Positions 43,512 through 52,525 of a stretch of 64,000 nt of DNA are shown here, one piece after another. The DNA comes from Labilibaculum sp. (GTDB lineage Bacteria; Bacteroidota; Bacteroidia; Bacteroidales; Marinifilaceae). Under the pieces are notes generated by a model. That model saw only the letters and a program-made list of their open reading frames with translations. It was not told where the DNA came from and did no database searches. Positions within the stretch are counted from its first letter, which is position 1. Each line of letters opens with the position of its first letter. Made by a program: the position numbers and the translations under genes. Location: positions 1 through 64,000 of the forward strand of contig NZ_OY761461.1 in the NCBI RefSeq assembly GCF_963664555.1. Reading direction: 5' to 3'.

Positions 43512-46274
43512 ATGCTGAAAAAAATATTAACCTCTCTGCTAATCCTTTTGCTTCTGACAATTACTGTTTTAGGCTACTTATACCTTCAAAAACAACGCGA
43601 ATATAAAGGAATAGATCCTTTCTCGGCCATTCCGGTTAATTCCGAGATGATTATTCAATTTGAGAGTCTGGAGCAGTTAATCACAAAATTGGAGAACAAT
43701 ACCGGTGCGTGGAAAGAGCTGAGCAAATTCGATAAAATTGCTGCCATCAATAAAAATCTTCAGTTTATAGACAGCCTGATCAGTCATTTTGATTCGGAAG
43801 GCACTCTATCTTTGGATCGGTCATTTACCATGGCGAGTCATTTGCAAGGGAAAAATGAAATTGAATACCTATACATCCTACCGATCACTGATTATCTGGA
43901 AGAAAAGAAAATTAAAAATGCCATCATTAATTGGGTTGGTCTGGACAGATCGGTTTCGGAACGAAAATACCACAACACAACATTATTTAGCATTCCGCCC
44001 CAAAACCCGAAAGATAAAGGAATTCACTTTACATTTTCGAAAGGATTGTTTATTGCCAGCAGATCGATGTTATTGGTCGAAAATTCGGTATTGCAGTTAA
44101 GCACCGAAAACTCCATTTGTAATTCGAAAGGCTTTGAACAAATTCGCCGTACAATTGGGAAAAATGTGGATGCCAACATCTTCCTGAACCTAAAAACCTT
44201 TCCCAAACAGGTTTCCTTATCACTCGATAAAGATTACAGCAAATTTATTCGGAACTATACCAATTTGGCGAACTGGACTGAACTTGATCTTAGTTTCAGA
44301 AATAAAATAATCCTGCTAAACGGTTTCACATACAGCGATCCTCAGCAAGGCAACCTGATGAATCTGTTCCTTCAACAAGAACCTGTTAAAATGGAAATGG
44401 AATCCATGATTCCTTCGAGTACCAGTATTTTAGCTATACTGGGTATTGACGATGCTCCTTTACACAAAGGAAAATACCGTAAGTATCTCGATCAGATGGG
44501 ACAATTATCCGAATATCTGAAAAACATCAGCGCTGTAAAAAAGAAAACCGGAGTGGATTACGAAGAAGTCATCTATTCTATTATCCATAAAGAAGTTGGC
44601 ATTGCCTTTACCGAAGGCCAAACCAACAAACGCTTCACCATCATACGAACTAAAAGCGCCAGTATTGCCAAGGAAAAAATGCTGGAAATGATTAAAGGCA
44701 ATGCAAAAAAAGAACAACGCACTCTTGCCTACTACATGCGCACTTACCAGCTCGACAAAGAAACCAGCTTCGATATTTTCAGATTGCCTGAAGATCAACT
44801 TCCGGAGAAGCTTTTCGGAAGCTTCTTTGCAGGCGCCTCATCGGCCTACTTTACTTTTATCGATAATTACATGGTGATGGGACCTGATATCAGCTCTATT
44901 TCCGAATTTATTAAAGAATCGGTTTTGGGTAAAACCCTGAATACCAATCAAACCTATATGGAAAATAAAGAGTTCCTGTCTAATAAAGCGAACTTTTATT
45001 TTTATGCTTCAACACCAAGAGCAAACTCATTTATTTCAGAATTCCTGAAGGCCGATTTGCAAAAAGAAATTCAAGATCACAAGCAGAGTGTAAATAAATT
45101 TCAGGCTATTGGCTTGCAATTGAGCTCGAACAGAAATTTGATCTACAACAACCTATTCATCGAATACGATCCGATATTGGAGTTGGCTCCTCAAACCGAA
45201 TGGGAATCGAGGTTGGATACCTGCTTTGCCCACAAACCCTATCTCGTTCAAAATCATTATACAAAAGAGAATGAAATTTTGGTTCAGGATATCAATAACC
45301 AACTTCATCTTTTAAATCCATCGGGACGTGTTTTATGGAAAAAAGCATTGGAATCTCAAATTGTTGGAAAAGTTCACCAAATAGATCTTTTTAAAAATGG
45401 AAAACTGCAGTATTTATTTGCCACTAAAAACAAGCTTCATCTGGTAGATAGAAATGGTGACAATGTTGGAAATTATCCAATAAAACTAAAGGCTGAGGCT
45501 GTTCAGGGTGTTTCTATCTTCGATTACGACAATAACAAGAATTATCGGTTTTTCATTCCTTGCAAGGATAAAAATATTTATGCTTACACGAAAGAAGGCA
45601 AGACTCTTACCGGTTGGAGTCCGGATAAATCTGAAAACGAAATTAATTGCGAAATTCAGCACTTTCGGGTAAAAAACAAAGACTACATTGTTTATGCCGA
45701 TCAATATCGCATTTACATCCTAAATCGCCGTGGCGAAGAAAGAATTAAATGTAAAGAACAGTTTTCAAAATCGAAGAACAACCCATTCTTTTTGGAAACA
45801 TCTGCTGGAAATATCAGCGACAAACTGGTAACTACTGATGTTAACGGAAATATATACTATTGCTATTTTGATGGAACGATTGAGAAAAAAACACTCACAC
45901 AACTATCCGATTCACATTTTTTTGTAGCCGCAGATATTGATTCCGATGGCAAAAATGAATATTTGTTTGCTGATTATAACATCCTTAGAATATTTGATGA
46001 TTCGGGAAAACAAAGTCTCGAAAAAAAGTTCGATTCCAATATTAGCTTCCGCCCTAATGTTTACAGCTTCTCGCGAAGAAATGTTGAAATTGGAATTTGT
46101 TTGGAAGATGAGAACAAGATTTTTTTGATTGATAAAGAGGGAAATAACCATAAAGGATTTCCACTTAAAGGAAATACAGAATTCTCAATCGGCTTTTCGA
46201 AAACCGGCGATAAATCCTTCAATCTCTATGTAGGCGATAACCGAAACTTCCTTCTCAATTATTCCGTACAATAA
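43512..46274 (+). CDS. Large envelope protein with DUF3352-like and beta-propeller-like halves
   Basis: A 920-residue protein anchored by one N-terminal membrane helix (ILTSLLILLLLTITVLGYLYL), with the bulk outside the cytoplasm. Residues about 35-560 resemble DUF3352 (IPVNSEMIIQFESLEQLI, MIPSSTSILAILGID, VGIAFTEGQTNKRF, FFAGASSAYFTFIDNYMVMG). Residues about 575-920 have repeated blade-like units of the type NEILVQDINNQLHLLNPSGRVLW, NYRFFIPCKDKNIYAYTKEGK, FFVAADIDSDGKNEYLFAD, like a PQQ/FG-GAP propeller. Function unknown; co-orientated with two further envelope genes. Confidence 0.72.
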   Translation: MLKKILTSLLILLLLTITVLGYLYLQKQREYKGIDPFSAIPVNSEMIIQFESLEQLITKLENNTGAWKELSKFDKIAAINKNLQFIDSLISHFDSEGTLSLDRSFTMASHLQGKNEIEYLYILPITDYLEEKKIKNAIINWVGLDRSVSERKYHNTTLFSIPPQNPKDKGIHFTFSKGLFIASRSMLLVENSVLQLSTENSICNSKGFEQIRRTIGKNVDANIFLNLKTFPKQVSLSLDKDYSKFIRNYTNLANWTELDLSFRNKIILLNGFTYSDPQQGNLMNLFLQQEPVKMEMESMIPSSTSILAILGIDDAPLHKGKYRKYLDQMGQLSEYLKNISAVKKKTGVDYEEVIYSIIHKEVGIAFTEGQTNKRFTIIRTKSASIAKEKMLEMIKGNAKKEQRTLAYYMRTYQLDKETSFDIFRLPEDQLPEKLFGSFFAGASSAYFTFIDNYMVMGPDISSISEFIKESVLGKTLNTNQTYMENKEFLSNKANFYFYASTPRANSFISEFLKADLQKEIQDHKQSVNKFQAIGLQLSSNRNLIYNNLFIEYDPILELAPQTEWESRLDTCFAHKPYLVQNHYTKENEILVQDINNQLHLLNPSGRVLWKKALESQIVGKVHQIDLFKNGKLQYLFATKNKLHLVDRNGDNVGNYPIKLKAEAVQGVSIFDYDNNKNYRFFIPCKDKNIYAYTKEGKTLTGWSPDKSENEINCEIQHFRVKNKDYIVYADQYRIYILNRRGEERIKCKEQFSKSKNNPFFLETSAGNISDKLVTTDVNGNIYYCYFDGTIEKKTLTQLSDSHFFVAADIDSDGKNEYLFADYNILRIFDDSGKQSLEKKFDSNISFRPNVYSFSRRNVEIGICLEDENKIFLIDKEGNNHKGFPLKGNTEFSIGFSKTGDKSFNLYVGDNRNFLLNYSVQ

Positions 46275-46442
46275 TTTTTTATCAACAATTACTAAATATT
46301 CATGTACCAAAACCAAGAGTCTGCGCAAGCTATTGATTTTTCATGATTTACAATTAATGTCTGAAATTTATCATAGAATTATTAGGGCTTTCAGTGCTTT
46401 GTTCGGTACTATGCATATAAACGCATATAAATTAAAACTATT

Positions 46443-48104
46443 ATGATATTCAAATTTAAATCCCTTATTCCATTCCTGATTGCTGGTATTTTAGCCATTT
46501 CAACGCAATCCTGTTTTAACGGAGACGACTACGACTTCGACAAGCTTTCCGATAAAATAGACTGGACACCCAATATGATTGTTCCCGTTGGGTACGGAAC
46601 TTATTCGCTGTGGTATTTACTGAATCAGCATGAGGCAAACCCTGCCGATCAAACCATTACTCTTGATGCGGAAGGCATGCTGCACATCAAATACATGGAA
46701 GAAGATATTTTTTCTTACAATGTTGATGAGGTTCTAAATTTCCCCAACCAATCCGCAATTGATCTAAGTTATTCTTTACCCAGTTTTGGTGTTGGCATTC
46801 CATATGCGTCACTTCCACCAACGAGCCCGCAAACCGATCAGATTCAGATCATCACAGGAAATACAGGCGTACTACTTTACGAATTGGATTTGGATGCAAA
46901 CATTCAATTCCGATTAACAAATCCTTTAAATACTCAAGTAGATATCAGCATTTCAATTCCGAATGGAACTTCAGGTGGCAATCCTATCAATCAAACTTAT
47001 TCTTTAGCTTCAAATGCAACACAAATTGAAACGCTGAATTTACCAAACCTAAATTTACTTTTCAACACACCCTACACTACCAATAACGATGTTGACATCA
47101 CTTTTGACATTGATATTAAAGATAATGGAGGTCTCATCAGCGGAACAGGTGATCTGGGAATTAACCTAACTGTTCAGAACATCAATTTTCAATTGGCAAA
47201 AGGTGATTTTGGAAATCAAATCATTACTCTCGATGCCGGAAACTTTGACATGAATGTTGATTTTTGGGATGATATTGAAGGTGATTACCAATTTGCTGAT
47301 CCCCACATTAATCTTATCATGGAAAACTCGGTTGGAGTTCCGTTCCAAATTAATGCCGACATTACCGGCTACGCAACAGATGGAACTGCAGCCTCATTAA
47401 ATCCGGATGCATTGCAACCTGCCTATCCTGATAAAGTATCTGTTACAAATCCGTTAACGATCGATGCAATATCAGAAACAATAACCTATGACAAAAACAA
47501 TTCCGGTATTGTAGATTTAATGGCTCTGCCACCATCAGACAGATTGGAATATTTTGGAAATATTGCTTTAAACCCAACCGGCGCCATTGCTCCAACACCA
47601 ACAACTCCAAACATCATCAGCAGCAGTTCTGCAATTAATGTAGATATTGAAATTGATGTTCCTTTGGATTTTACGGCAACAAATCTGATGCTTAGAGATA
47701 CAGTAAACGACATTGACATTAGCGATGCAGATAAAATTATGAATGCTGCCGTGGTTATCGTTACTGAAAACGGTTATCCGCTCGACATAACAATTGATAA
47801 AATTTACTTTACCGATGCTGCTTACCATGTAATTGATTCCATTTCGGACAATCAAGTTATTGAGGCGGCAAGCGTATTTACATCTGGTGCCAATATCGGC
47901 GAAGTTGATCCTGCCTCAGTAAAAGAGGTGGAGCATCAAATACAATTAAACCAAAGTCAGATAAAAAACCTGAACCAAACCAAAAACCTAATTATAAACG
48001 CTGGCGTAAGTACCGAAAATGGTGGCGTTCCTGTTAAGCTAAAGGGCAGTTACGAACTCAAATTCACCCTTTCGGTACAGGCTCAAATCGATCTTAATAA
48101 CTAA
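46443..48104 (+). CDS. Large beta-rich lipoprotein of unknown function
   Basis: A 553-residue exported lipoprotein; the signal peptide ends STQSC with Cys24, followed by acidic FNGDDYDFD, a form seen with surface-bound lipoproteins in Bacteroidetes. The rest is strand-rich, low in Cys and full of Asp, Asn and Thr (for example IDISIPNGTSGGNPINQ, VNDIDISDADKIMNA), like repeated beta-sandwiches. I do not recognise a family. It ends 18 bases before the DUF5723-type gene, so the two probably make a surface complex. Confidence 0.7.
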   Translation: MIFKFKSLIPFLIAGILAISTQSCFNGDDYDFDKLSDKIDWTPNMIVPVGYGTYSLWYLLNQHEANPADQTITLDAEGMLHIKYMEEDIFSYNVDEVLNFPNQSAIDLSYSLPSFGVGIPYASLPPTSPQTDQIQIITGNTGVLLYELDLDANIQFRLTNPLNTQVDISISIPNGTSGGNPINQTYSLASNATQIETLNLPNLNLLFNTPYTTNNDVDITFDIDIKDNGGLISGTGDLGINLTVQNINFQLAKGDFGNQIITLDAGNFDMNVDFWDDIEGDYQFADPHINLIMENSVGVPFQINADITGYATDGTAASLNPDALQPAYPDKVSVTNPLTIDAISETITYDKNNSGIVDLMALPPSDRLEYFGNIALNPTGAIAPTPTTPNIISSSSAINVDIEIDVPLDFTATNLMLRDTVNDIDISDADKIMNAAVVIVTENGYPLDITIDKIYFTDAAYHVIDSISDNQVIEAASVFTSGANIGEVDPASVKEVEHQIQLNQSQIKNLNQTKNLIINAGVSTENGGVPVKLKGSYELKFTLSVQAQIDLNN

Positions 48105-48122
48105 GCACCCAGACACTCCACT

Positions 48123-49595
48123 ATGATTAAATTTATATACAAAACATCTATAGCAGGATTGATATTTCTGTTTTTATCTGTTTCGGCTTCAGCCCAAAAA
48201 ATGAACAACACTTTGTATTTAATGCAAAATGTTCCTCAGTCAAATCAGTTGAATCCGGCCATTCAACCCGAATGCAAAGTTTTCGTTGGCTTTCCGGCGC
48301 TGAGTTCAATTTATCTGAATTACAGCAACAGCAGCTTTGCTTACAGCGATATAATTAAAGATGGTACAGGAATCAGAAAAGATTCTTTAGTTGTTGATAT
48401 CAATAGCTTTCACGATGCATTGCAAACAACCAATTTTGTGTCGCAGCAATTTGAACTGACTCTTTTTGCCCTCGGAATACGCGCAAAAGATTACTTTTTC
48501 ACACTGGATGTGATTGAGAAGGAAGATTCCCGTTTCAGTTTCGATCAGGAAATGGTGACATTTTTGAAAGACGGCAACGCCTCATACAGAGGAAAAACTG
48601 CAAACTGGGGCGGACTGGGATTGGATGCAAGTTACTATCACGAAGTTGCTCTGGGTGTATCGAAAAAAATAAACGACAAATGGACGGTTGGTATCAAAGG
48701 AAAAATGCTGTTTGGTATAGCCAACATGCACATGGAAGATTCCGACATGTCCGTATTCACCTCTGCTTCCGGTAACGAGATTGTTTTAAATTCGGAACAC
48801 CGTCTTCGTGTTTCCATGCCAATTAATCAAATCGGTTTGGATGCGGACGGATATGTGAATGACATTGACATTGATGGTGATGATTACGATGCAGATTTCT
48901 TCGCAAATACCGATAACAAAGGTTTTGCGGTTGATTTGGGTATGACTTACCAAATGGATGAAAAAACCCGCTTATATGCAAGTATATTGGACATTGGATC
49001 GATTAACTGGAAAACGGATGGTCATGAATTCTCTCAGAAAGGTTCGTTTACCTGGACAGGAGCCGACTGGTCGCAATCGGGAAATTCCAATGATCCAAAC
49101 TATCGCGAAATTGAAGATGTGTTTGAAGACCTTACTGATTCTATTGCTGATGAATTTCGCGTGTCAAACGGAATAGATTCTTACAGAGTAGGACTTCCTG
49201 CCAAAATTTATTTAGGCGGAACACACGACCTTAACAAAAGAGTGAATGTAGGTGCATTAAGCAGAACCGAAATTTTTAACGGCAAAATACAATCGTCATT
49301 AACACTCTCAGCCAACGCACGTTTTTTCAGAAATCTAAGTACCACTTTAAGTTATTCGGTGGTAAACAACTCGTACAATAACATTGGATTTGGATTGGCA
49401 ACAAAGTTAGGCCCAACACAGTTTTATGTGGTGAGCGACAATGTAATGGCGGCCCTTAAACCAAATACTGCTCACTTGGCAAATATTCGTTTCGGAATCA
49501 ACTTTTTGTTTGGATGTAAAGACAAAACAAAGAACAAAAACTCATGCTCTTTCGAGGATGAAATTAAAAACAAAAAGAAGCCATTGTACAAATAA
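48123..49595 (+). CDS. DUF5723-type outer membrane protein
   Basis: A 490-residue protein with a signal peptide ending SASAQ. The start of the mature part (LYLMQNVPQSNQLNPAIQPECKVFVGFPALSSIYLNY) fits DUF5723, a Bacteroidetes outer membrane beta-barrel family reminiscent of PorP/SprF. Aromatic-alternating strands run through to FGINFLFGCKD. The C-terminal KNKNSCSFEDEIKNKKKPLYK is hydrophilic. It shares an operon with the preceding lipoprotein. Function unknown. Confidence 0.8.
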   Translation: MIKFIYKTSIAGLIFLFLSVSASAQKMNNTLYLMQNVPQSNQLNPAIQPECKVFVGFPALSSIYLNYSNSSFAYSDIIKDGTGIRKDSLVVDINSFHDALQTTNFVSQQFELTLFALGIRAKDYFFTLDVIEKEDSRFSFDQEMVTFLKDGNASYRGKTANWGGLGLDASYYHEVALGVSKKINDKWTVGIKGKMLFGIANMHMEDSDMSVFTSASGNEIVLNSEHRLRVSMPINQIGLDADGYVNDIDIDGDDYDADFFANTDNKGFAVDLGMTYQMDEKTRLYASILDIGSINWKTDGHEFSQKGSFTWTGADWSQSGNSNDPNYREIEDVFEDLTDSIADEFRVSNGIDSYRVGLPAKIYLGGTHDLNKRVNVGALSRTEIFNGKIQSSLTLSANARFFRNLSTTLSYSVVNNSYNNIGFGLATKLGPTQFYVVSDNVMAALKPNTAHLANIRFGINFLFGCKDKTKNKNSCSFEDEIKNKKKPLYK

Positions 49596-49648
49596 ATAAA
49601 ACGTTTTTTTTACTCCAATAACGGAGAGTTTACATCAATTTGAATTCG

Positions 49649-49678
49649 AGACTGCCTTGCGGGGCAGTCTTTTTTTTT
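49649..49678 (+). terminator. Terminator of the envelope gene trio
   Basis: Perfect stem AGACTGCC (49649-49656) / GGCAGTCT (49663-49670), six-base loop, then eight T. Confidence 0.95.
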
Positions 49679-49725
49679 GATATTAATAAGGATGTTACAC
49701 CAACTTAATAAGTCTGAAACCCGCG

Positions 49726-49936
49726 CGCAGGCTAGGTGATTATAGCGCAGGAAGGGGTCAAATGCTGCAGAAAGAGGTGATTTACCCGCAGAATTACATA
49801 TTTTGCCACAGAACGTATTGATTTACCCGCAGAACGGACTAATTGTGCCGCAGAACGTATTGATTTGCCTGCAGAAGGGCATATAAAACCCACAGATTTC
49901 TCTGATTGTACCGCAGAACAGAATTTTTTGACTCAG
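49726..49936. repeat. Phased array of CGCAG motifs every 20-21 bp
   Basis: A core (C/T)(G/A)CAG(A/G) occurs at 49726, 49746, 49766, 49787, 49807, 49828, 49849, 49870, 49891, 49912 and (degenerate) 49932, spacing 20,20,21,20,21,21,21,21,21,20. The 15-16 bases between cores vary, although GAACGTATTGATTT(A/G)CC recurs. The period is two turns of B-DNA. It follows the terminator at 49649-49678 and precedes the GC-rich element at 50085. Not coding in any frame over its length. Confidence 0.9.
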
Positions 49937-50084
49937 AGAAACAACAACAGAACATAGGACGGACAATTCCTGTCAAAAAAACAATTTACCACGAAGAAAA
50001 AGTTCATAACTTCCCGTTATTGATTTGGTTATAAAACATTAGAACCAAACGACAAGAGGAATTTCACCTGATAAATGATACCAT

Positions 50085-50171
50085 GCGTTAAGGATTGCAG
50101 TGGAAACCCCACAGCGAAGAATGAGCGAGGAGTTGCAGCGAAAAGCCCGCCCGAAGGGAACGCCCAAAAGC
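50085..50171. other. GC-rich non-coding element, possibly structured RNA or dispersed repeat
   Basis: An island much richer in GC than its surroundings, with the related words GATTGCAGTGGAAACCCC and GTTGCAGCGAAAAGCCCG, and CCCGAAGGGAACGCCC at the end. Similar text (GATTGCAGCGGAAAGCCCG and GAAGGGA) is familiar to me from intergenic spaces of other Bacteroidetes genomes, so I take it to be a dispersed element. Open frames across it on both strands are accidental. The remainder of the gap 49937-50084 and 50172-50208 shows no gene. Confidence 0.5.
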
Positions 50172-50208
50172 AAATGCCGAAGAACATCAAAAAAAAAAAT
50201 GAAATGCT

Positions 50209-50216
50209 TATATTTG
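50209..50216 (+). promoter_or_regulatory. Candidate -7 element of the DUF4834 gene
   Basis: TATATTTG matches the consensus and lies 20 bases before the ATG; no clear -33 element. Confidence 0.5.
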
Positions 50217-50235
50217 CCTTTCAAAAGAAAAGAAT

Positions 50236-50481
50236 ATGGCATTTATAAAATTTATAATCATAGCTGTTGGGATCTACTACATATTAAAGTGGATTTTGAA
50301 AGCAATATTCCCGTTTTTGGTGAAGAAAACCTTCGATAAAATGCAGGAACAAGCCAAACAGCAGCAGCAGCAAACAAAAAAAGAAGGTGAAGTAACCATT
50401 GACAAACCATCGGGTAAAACAGGCGATCCACACAAAAAAGATGTGGGCGACTATGTTGATTTCGAAGAAGTGGATGATTAA
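50236..50481 (+). CDS. DUF4834 small membrane protein
   Basis: An 81-residue protein with one N-terminal membrane helix (FIKFIIIAVGIYYILKWILKAIFPFLV), a charged glutamine-rich middle (MQEQAKQQQQQTKKEGE) and the C-terminal KDVGDYVDFEEVDD. This layout, hydrophobic N-terminus and acidic DYVDFEEV end, fits DUF4834, widespread in Bacteroidetes and of unknown function. Alternative readings overlapping its start are frames of the GC-rich element. Confidence 0.82.
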   Translation: MAFIKFIIIAVGIYYILKWILKAIFPFLVKKTFDKMQEQAKQQQQQTKKEGEVTIDKPSGKTGDPHKKDVGDYVDFEEVDD

Positions 50482-50490
50482 ATGGTAAGC

Positions 50491-50670
50491 GAATAGCTAT
50501 TGGTAGTTGGCCTTTAGCTTTTTAACATTCCACTCACCTAAATTTATTATTCAAAATATCTATAAAAACGCTATAAATTAATTGGATGTAAATCCATTGA
50601 ATCGTATTTTTGCCTTTCCTTTTTGGAAATTATACAATGCTAATAGCCAATGGCTAAAAGCTAATAGCTT
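50491..50670. repeat. Inverted word-like repeat around a promoter, no gene inside
   Basis: TAGCTATTGGTAGTTGGCC (from 50494) and, in reverse sense, GCTAATAGCCAATGGCTAAA (from 50639) frame about 115 bases. The words AGCTA, TAGCC and AATAGCT recur. The glyS promoter lies inside. Confidence 0.5.
50581..50612 (+). promoter_or_regulatory. Promoter of glyS
   Basis: ATTG (50581-50584), 20 bases, TATTTTTG (50605-50612): near-exact consensus, 86 bases before the start codon. Confidence 0.75.
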
Positions 50671-50698
50671 AAAAAATTAACCTCAAAATATAAGATTT

Positions 50699-52252
50699 AT
50701 GGCTCAGGAAGATGTTTTCAAAAAACTGGTAGCTCATTGTAAAGAATACGGATTCGTGTTTCAATCATCGGAAATTTATGATGGATTGAGTGCTGTATAT
50801 GACTATGCGCAGCTGGGAGTTGAATTGAAAAACAATATTAAAAAATACTGGTGGGATTCAATGGTGAAACTGCACGAAAATGTAGTGGGTATCGATTCGG
50901 CTATTTTTATGCATCCTACTATTTGGAAAGCTTCGGGCCACGTTGATGCTTTTAACGATCCGTTGATTGACAATAAAGATTCGAAGAAACGATACCGGGC
51001 TGATGTTTTAATTGAGGATTTGCTGGCCAAATTAGAAGGCAAAATGGACAAGGAAGTAGAGAAAGCACAGAAGAAATTTGGTGAAAGTTTCGACGAGGCT
51101 CAATTTCGTGCAACCAACCCCCGTGTATTGGCAAACAAAGAAAAGATGGATGCTGTACATGCCCGTTTTGTTGAGGCTCTGGATAAGAATGACCTGGACG
51201 AATTGAAGCAGATTATTGTTGACAATGAAATTGTTTGTCCAATTTCAGGATCTAAAAACTGGACTGATGTTCGTCAGTTCAACCTGATGTTTTCGACTGA
51301 TATGGGTTCTACTGCCGACGGAAGCAGTAAAATTTATCTTCGCCCGGAAACGGCACAGGGTATTTTCGTGAACTACCTGAATGTTCAGAAAACGGGTCGT
51401 ATGAAGATTCCTTTCGGAATTGCTCAGATTGGTAAAGCATTTCGTAACGAGATTGTGGCACGTCAGTTTATTTTCCGTATGCGTGAATTCGAACAAATGG
51501 AGCTTCAGTTCTTTGTTCGTCCAGGTGAGGAAATGAAATGGTTCGATGCCTGGAAAGAAACCCGTATGAGCTGGCACAAAGCGCTTGGTTTTGGTGAAGA
51601 AAAATACCGTTTTCACGATCACGATAAATTGGCTCATTACGCCAATGCAGCTACCGATGTTGAATTTAAATTTCCATTCGGATTTAAAGAGGTGGAAGGA
51701 ATTCATTCCCGTACCGATTTTGATTTGAGTCAGCATCAGGAATATTCAGGTAAGAAAATTCAGTATTTCGATCCTGAATTGAACAAAAGCTACGTTCCTT
51801 ACGTAGTTGAAACTTCGATTGGAGTTGACCGTATGTTTCTTCAAATCATGTCGGAAGCCTATCAGGAAGAGAAAATTGAGAAAGAAGATGGGAAAGTTGA
51901 CGAACGCGTGGTACTTAAATTGCCTCTTGCTTTGGCTCCGGTTAAACTTTGCGTGATGCCATTGGTGAAAAAAGACGGTCTTCCGGAAAAAGCCCGTGAA
52001 ATTATCAACGACCTGAAATTTGATTTCAACTGTCAGTACGACGAAAAAGACTCAATCGGTAAGCGTTACCGTCGTCAGGATGCCATTGGTACTCCTTTTT
52101 GTGTAACTGTTGATCATCAGTCATTGGAGGACAATACGGTAACTATCCGTCACCGCGACAGCATGGAACAGGAACGTGTTGAAATCTCAAAATTGTATGA
52201 TATTATTGAAGATCATGTAAGCATGAAAAAATTATTCAAGCAATTGAAATAA
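50699..52252 (+). CDS. glyS: Glycyl-tRNA synthetase, single-chain (alpha2) type
   Basis: A 517-residue class II enzyme of the archaeal/eukaryotic-like alpha2 type, not the bacterial alpha2beta2 form. Features: GLSAVYDYAQLGVELK near the N-terminus, MHPTIWKASGHVDAFNDP (substrate loop), LRPETAQGIFVNYLN (motif 2 region), GKAFRNEIVARQFIFRMREFEQMELQFF, the motif 3 GVDRMFLQIMSEAY, and a C-terminal anticodon-binding domain (LALAPVKLCVMPLVKKDGL). It charges tRNA-Gly in the cytoplasm. Its promoter is inside the word-like repeat upstream, and a terminator follows. Confidence 0.97.
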   Translation: MAQEDVFKKLVAHCKEYGFVFQSSEIYDGLSAVYDYAQLGVELKNNIKKYWWDSMVKLHENVVGIDSAIFMHPTIWKASGHVDAFNDPLIDNKDSKKRYRADVLIEDLLAKLEGKMDKEVEKAQKKFGESFDEAQFRATNPRVLANKEKMDAVHARFVEALDKNDLDELKQIIVDNEIVCPISGSKNWTDVRQFNLMFSTDMGSTADGSSKIYLRPETAQGIFVNYLNVQKTGRMKIPFGIAQIGKAFRNEIVARQFIFRMREFEQMELQFFVRPGEEMKWFDAWKETRMSWHKALGFGEEKYRFHDHDKLAHYANAATDVEFKFPFGFKEVEGIHSRTDFDLSQHQEYSGKKIQYFDPELNKSYVPYVVETSIGVDRMFLQIMSEAYQEEKIEKEDGKVDERVVLKLPLALAPVKLCVMPLVKKDGLPEKAREIINDLKFDFNCQYDEKDSIGKRYRRQDAIGTPFCVTVDHQSLEDNTVTIRHRDSMEQERVEISKLYDIIEDHVSMKKLFKQLK

Positions 52253-52339
52253 AAAGAGTAGACAGGAGATGTTAGCTTTGAGATTTTAGATTTATTTCCA
52301 AACTCAGGATTAACGGAACGAATCAACTAAATAGACATT

Positions 52340-52376
52340 AAAATGGCCATTCTTTTGCAGGATGGCCATTTTTTTT
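52340..52376 (+). terminator. Terminator of glyS
   Basis: Perfect 11-base stem AAAATGGCCAT (52340-52350) / ATGGCCATTTT (52362-52372) and a T-run. Confidence 0.92.
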
Positions 52377-52428
52377 GCAGGTATAACGGCCTCTTTTCCT
52401 AAAGGAAAAATCTTATGCTTAAATCGAA

Positions 52429-52470
52429 CTATTAATTCCTAATTCATCACTCATAATTCATATTTATTGT
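52429..52470. repeat. AATTCATAATTC word repeat, 5' side of the Ntn hydrolase gene
   Basis: Contains TTAATTCCTAATTCATCACTC and ATAATTCATA, variants of one word. A second block of the same words lies at 53848-53895 on the other side of the gene. Confidence 0.5.
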
Positions 52471-52525
52471 ACTTTAGCTCTTCCTTTCTAATGGAAAACA
52501 AACGAACTAAATCACACACCAGCTA

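Noticed and set aside
50100-50339. Open frame of 79 codons across the GC-rich element and the start of the DUF4834 gene
   Set aside because: It overlaps a convincing gene in another frame, and its basic composition comes from the GC-rich element.
50491-50698. T-box riboswitch before glyS
   Set aside because: No T-box bulge sequence, specifier stem or terminator/antiterminator pair is visible; the region is a word repeat with a standard promoter.
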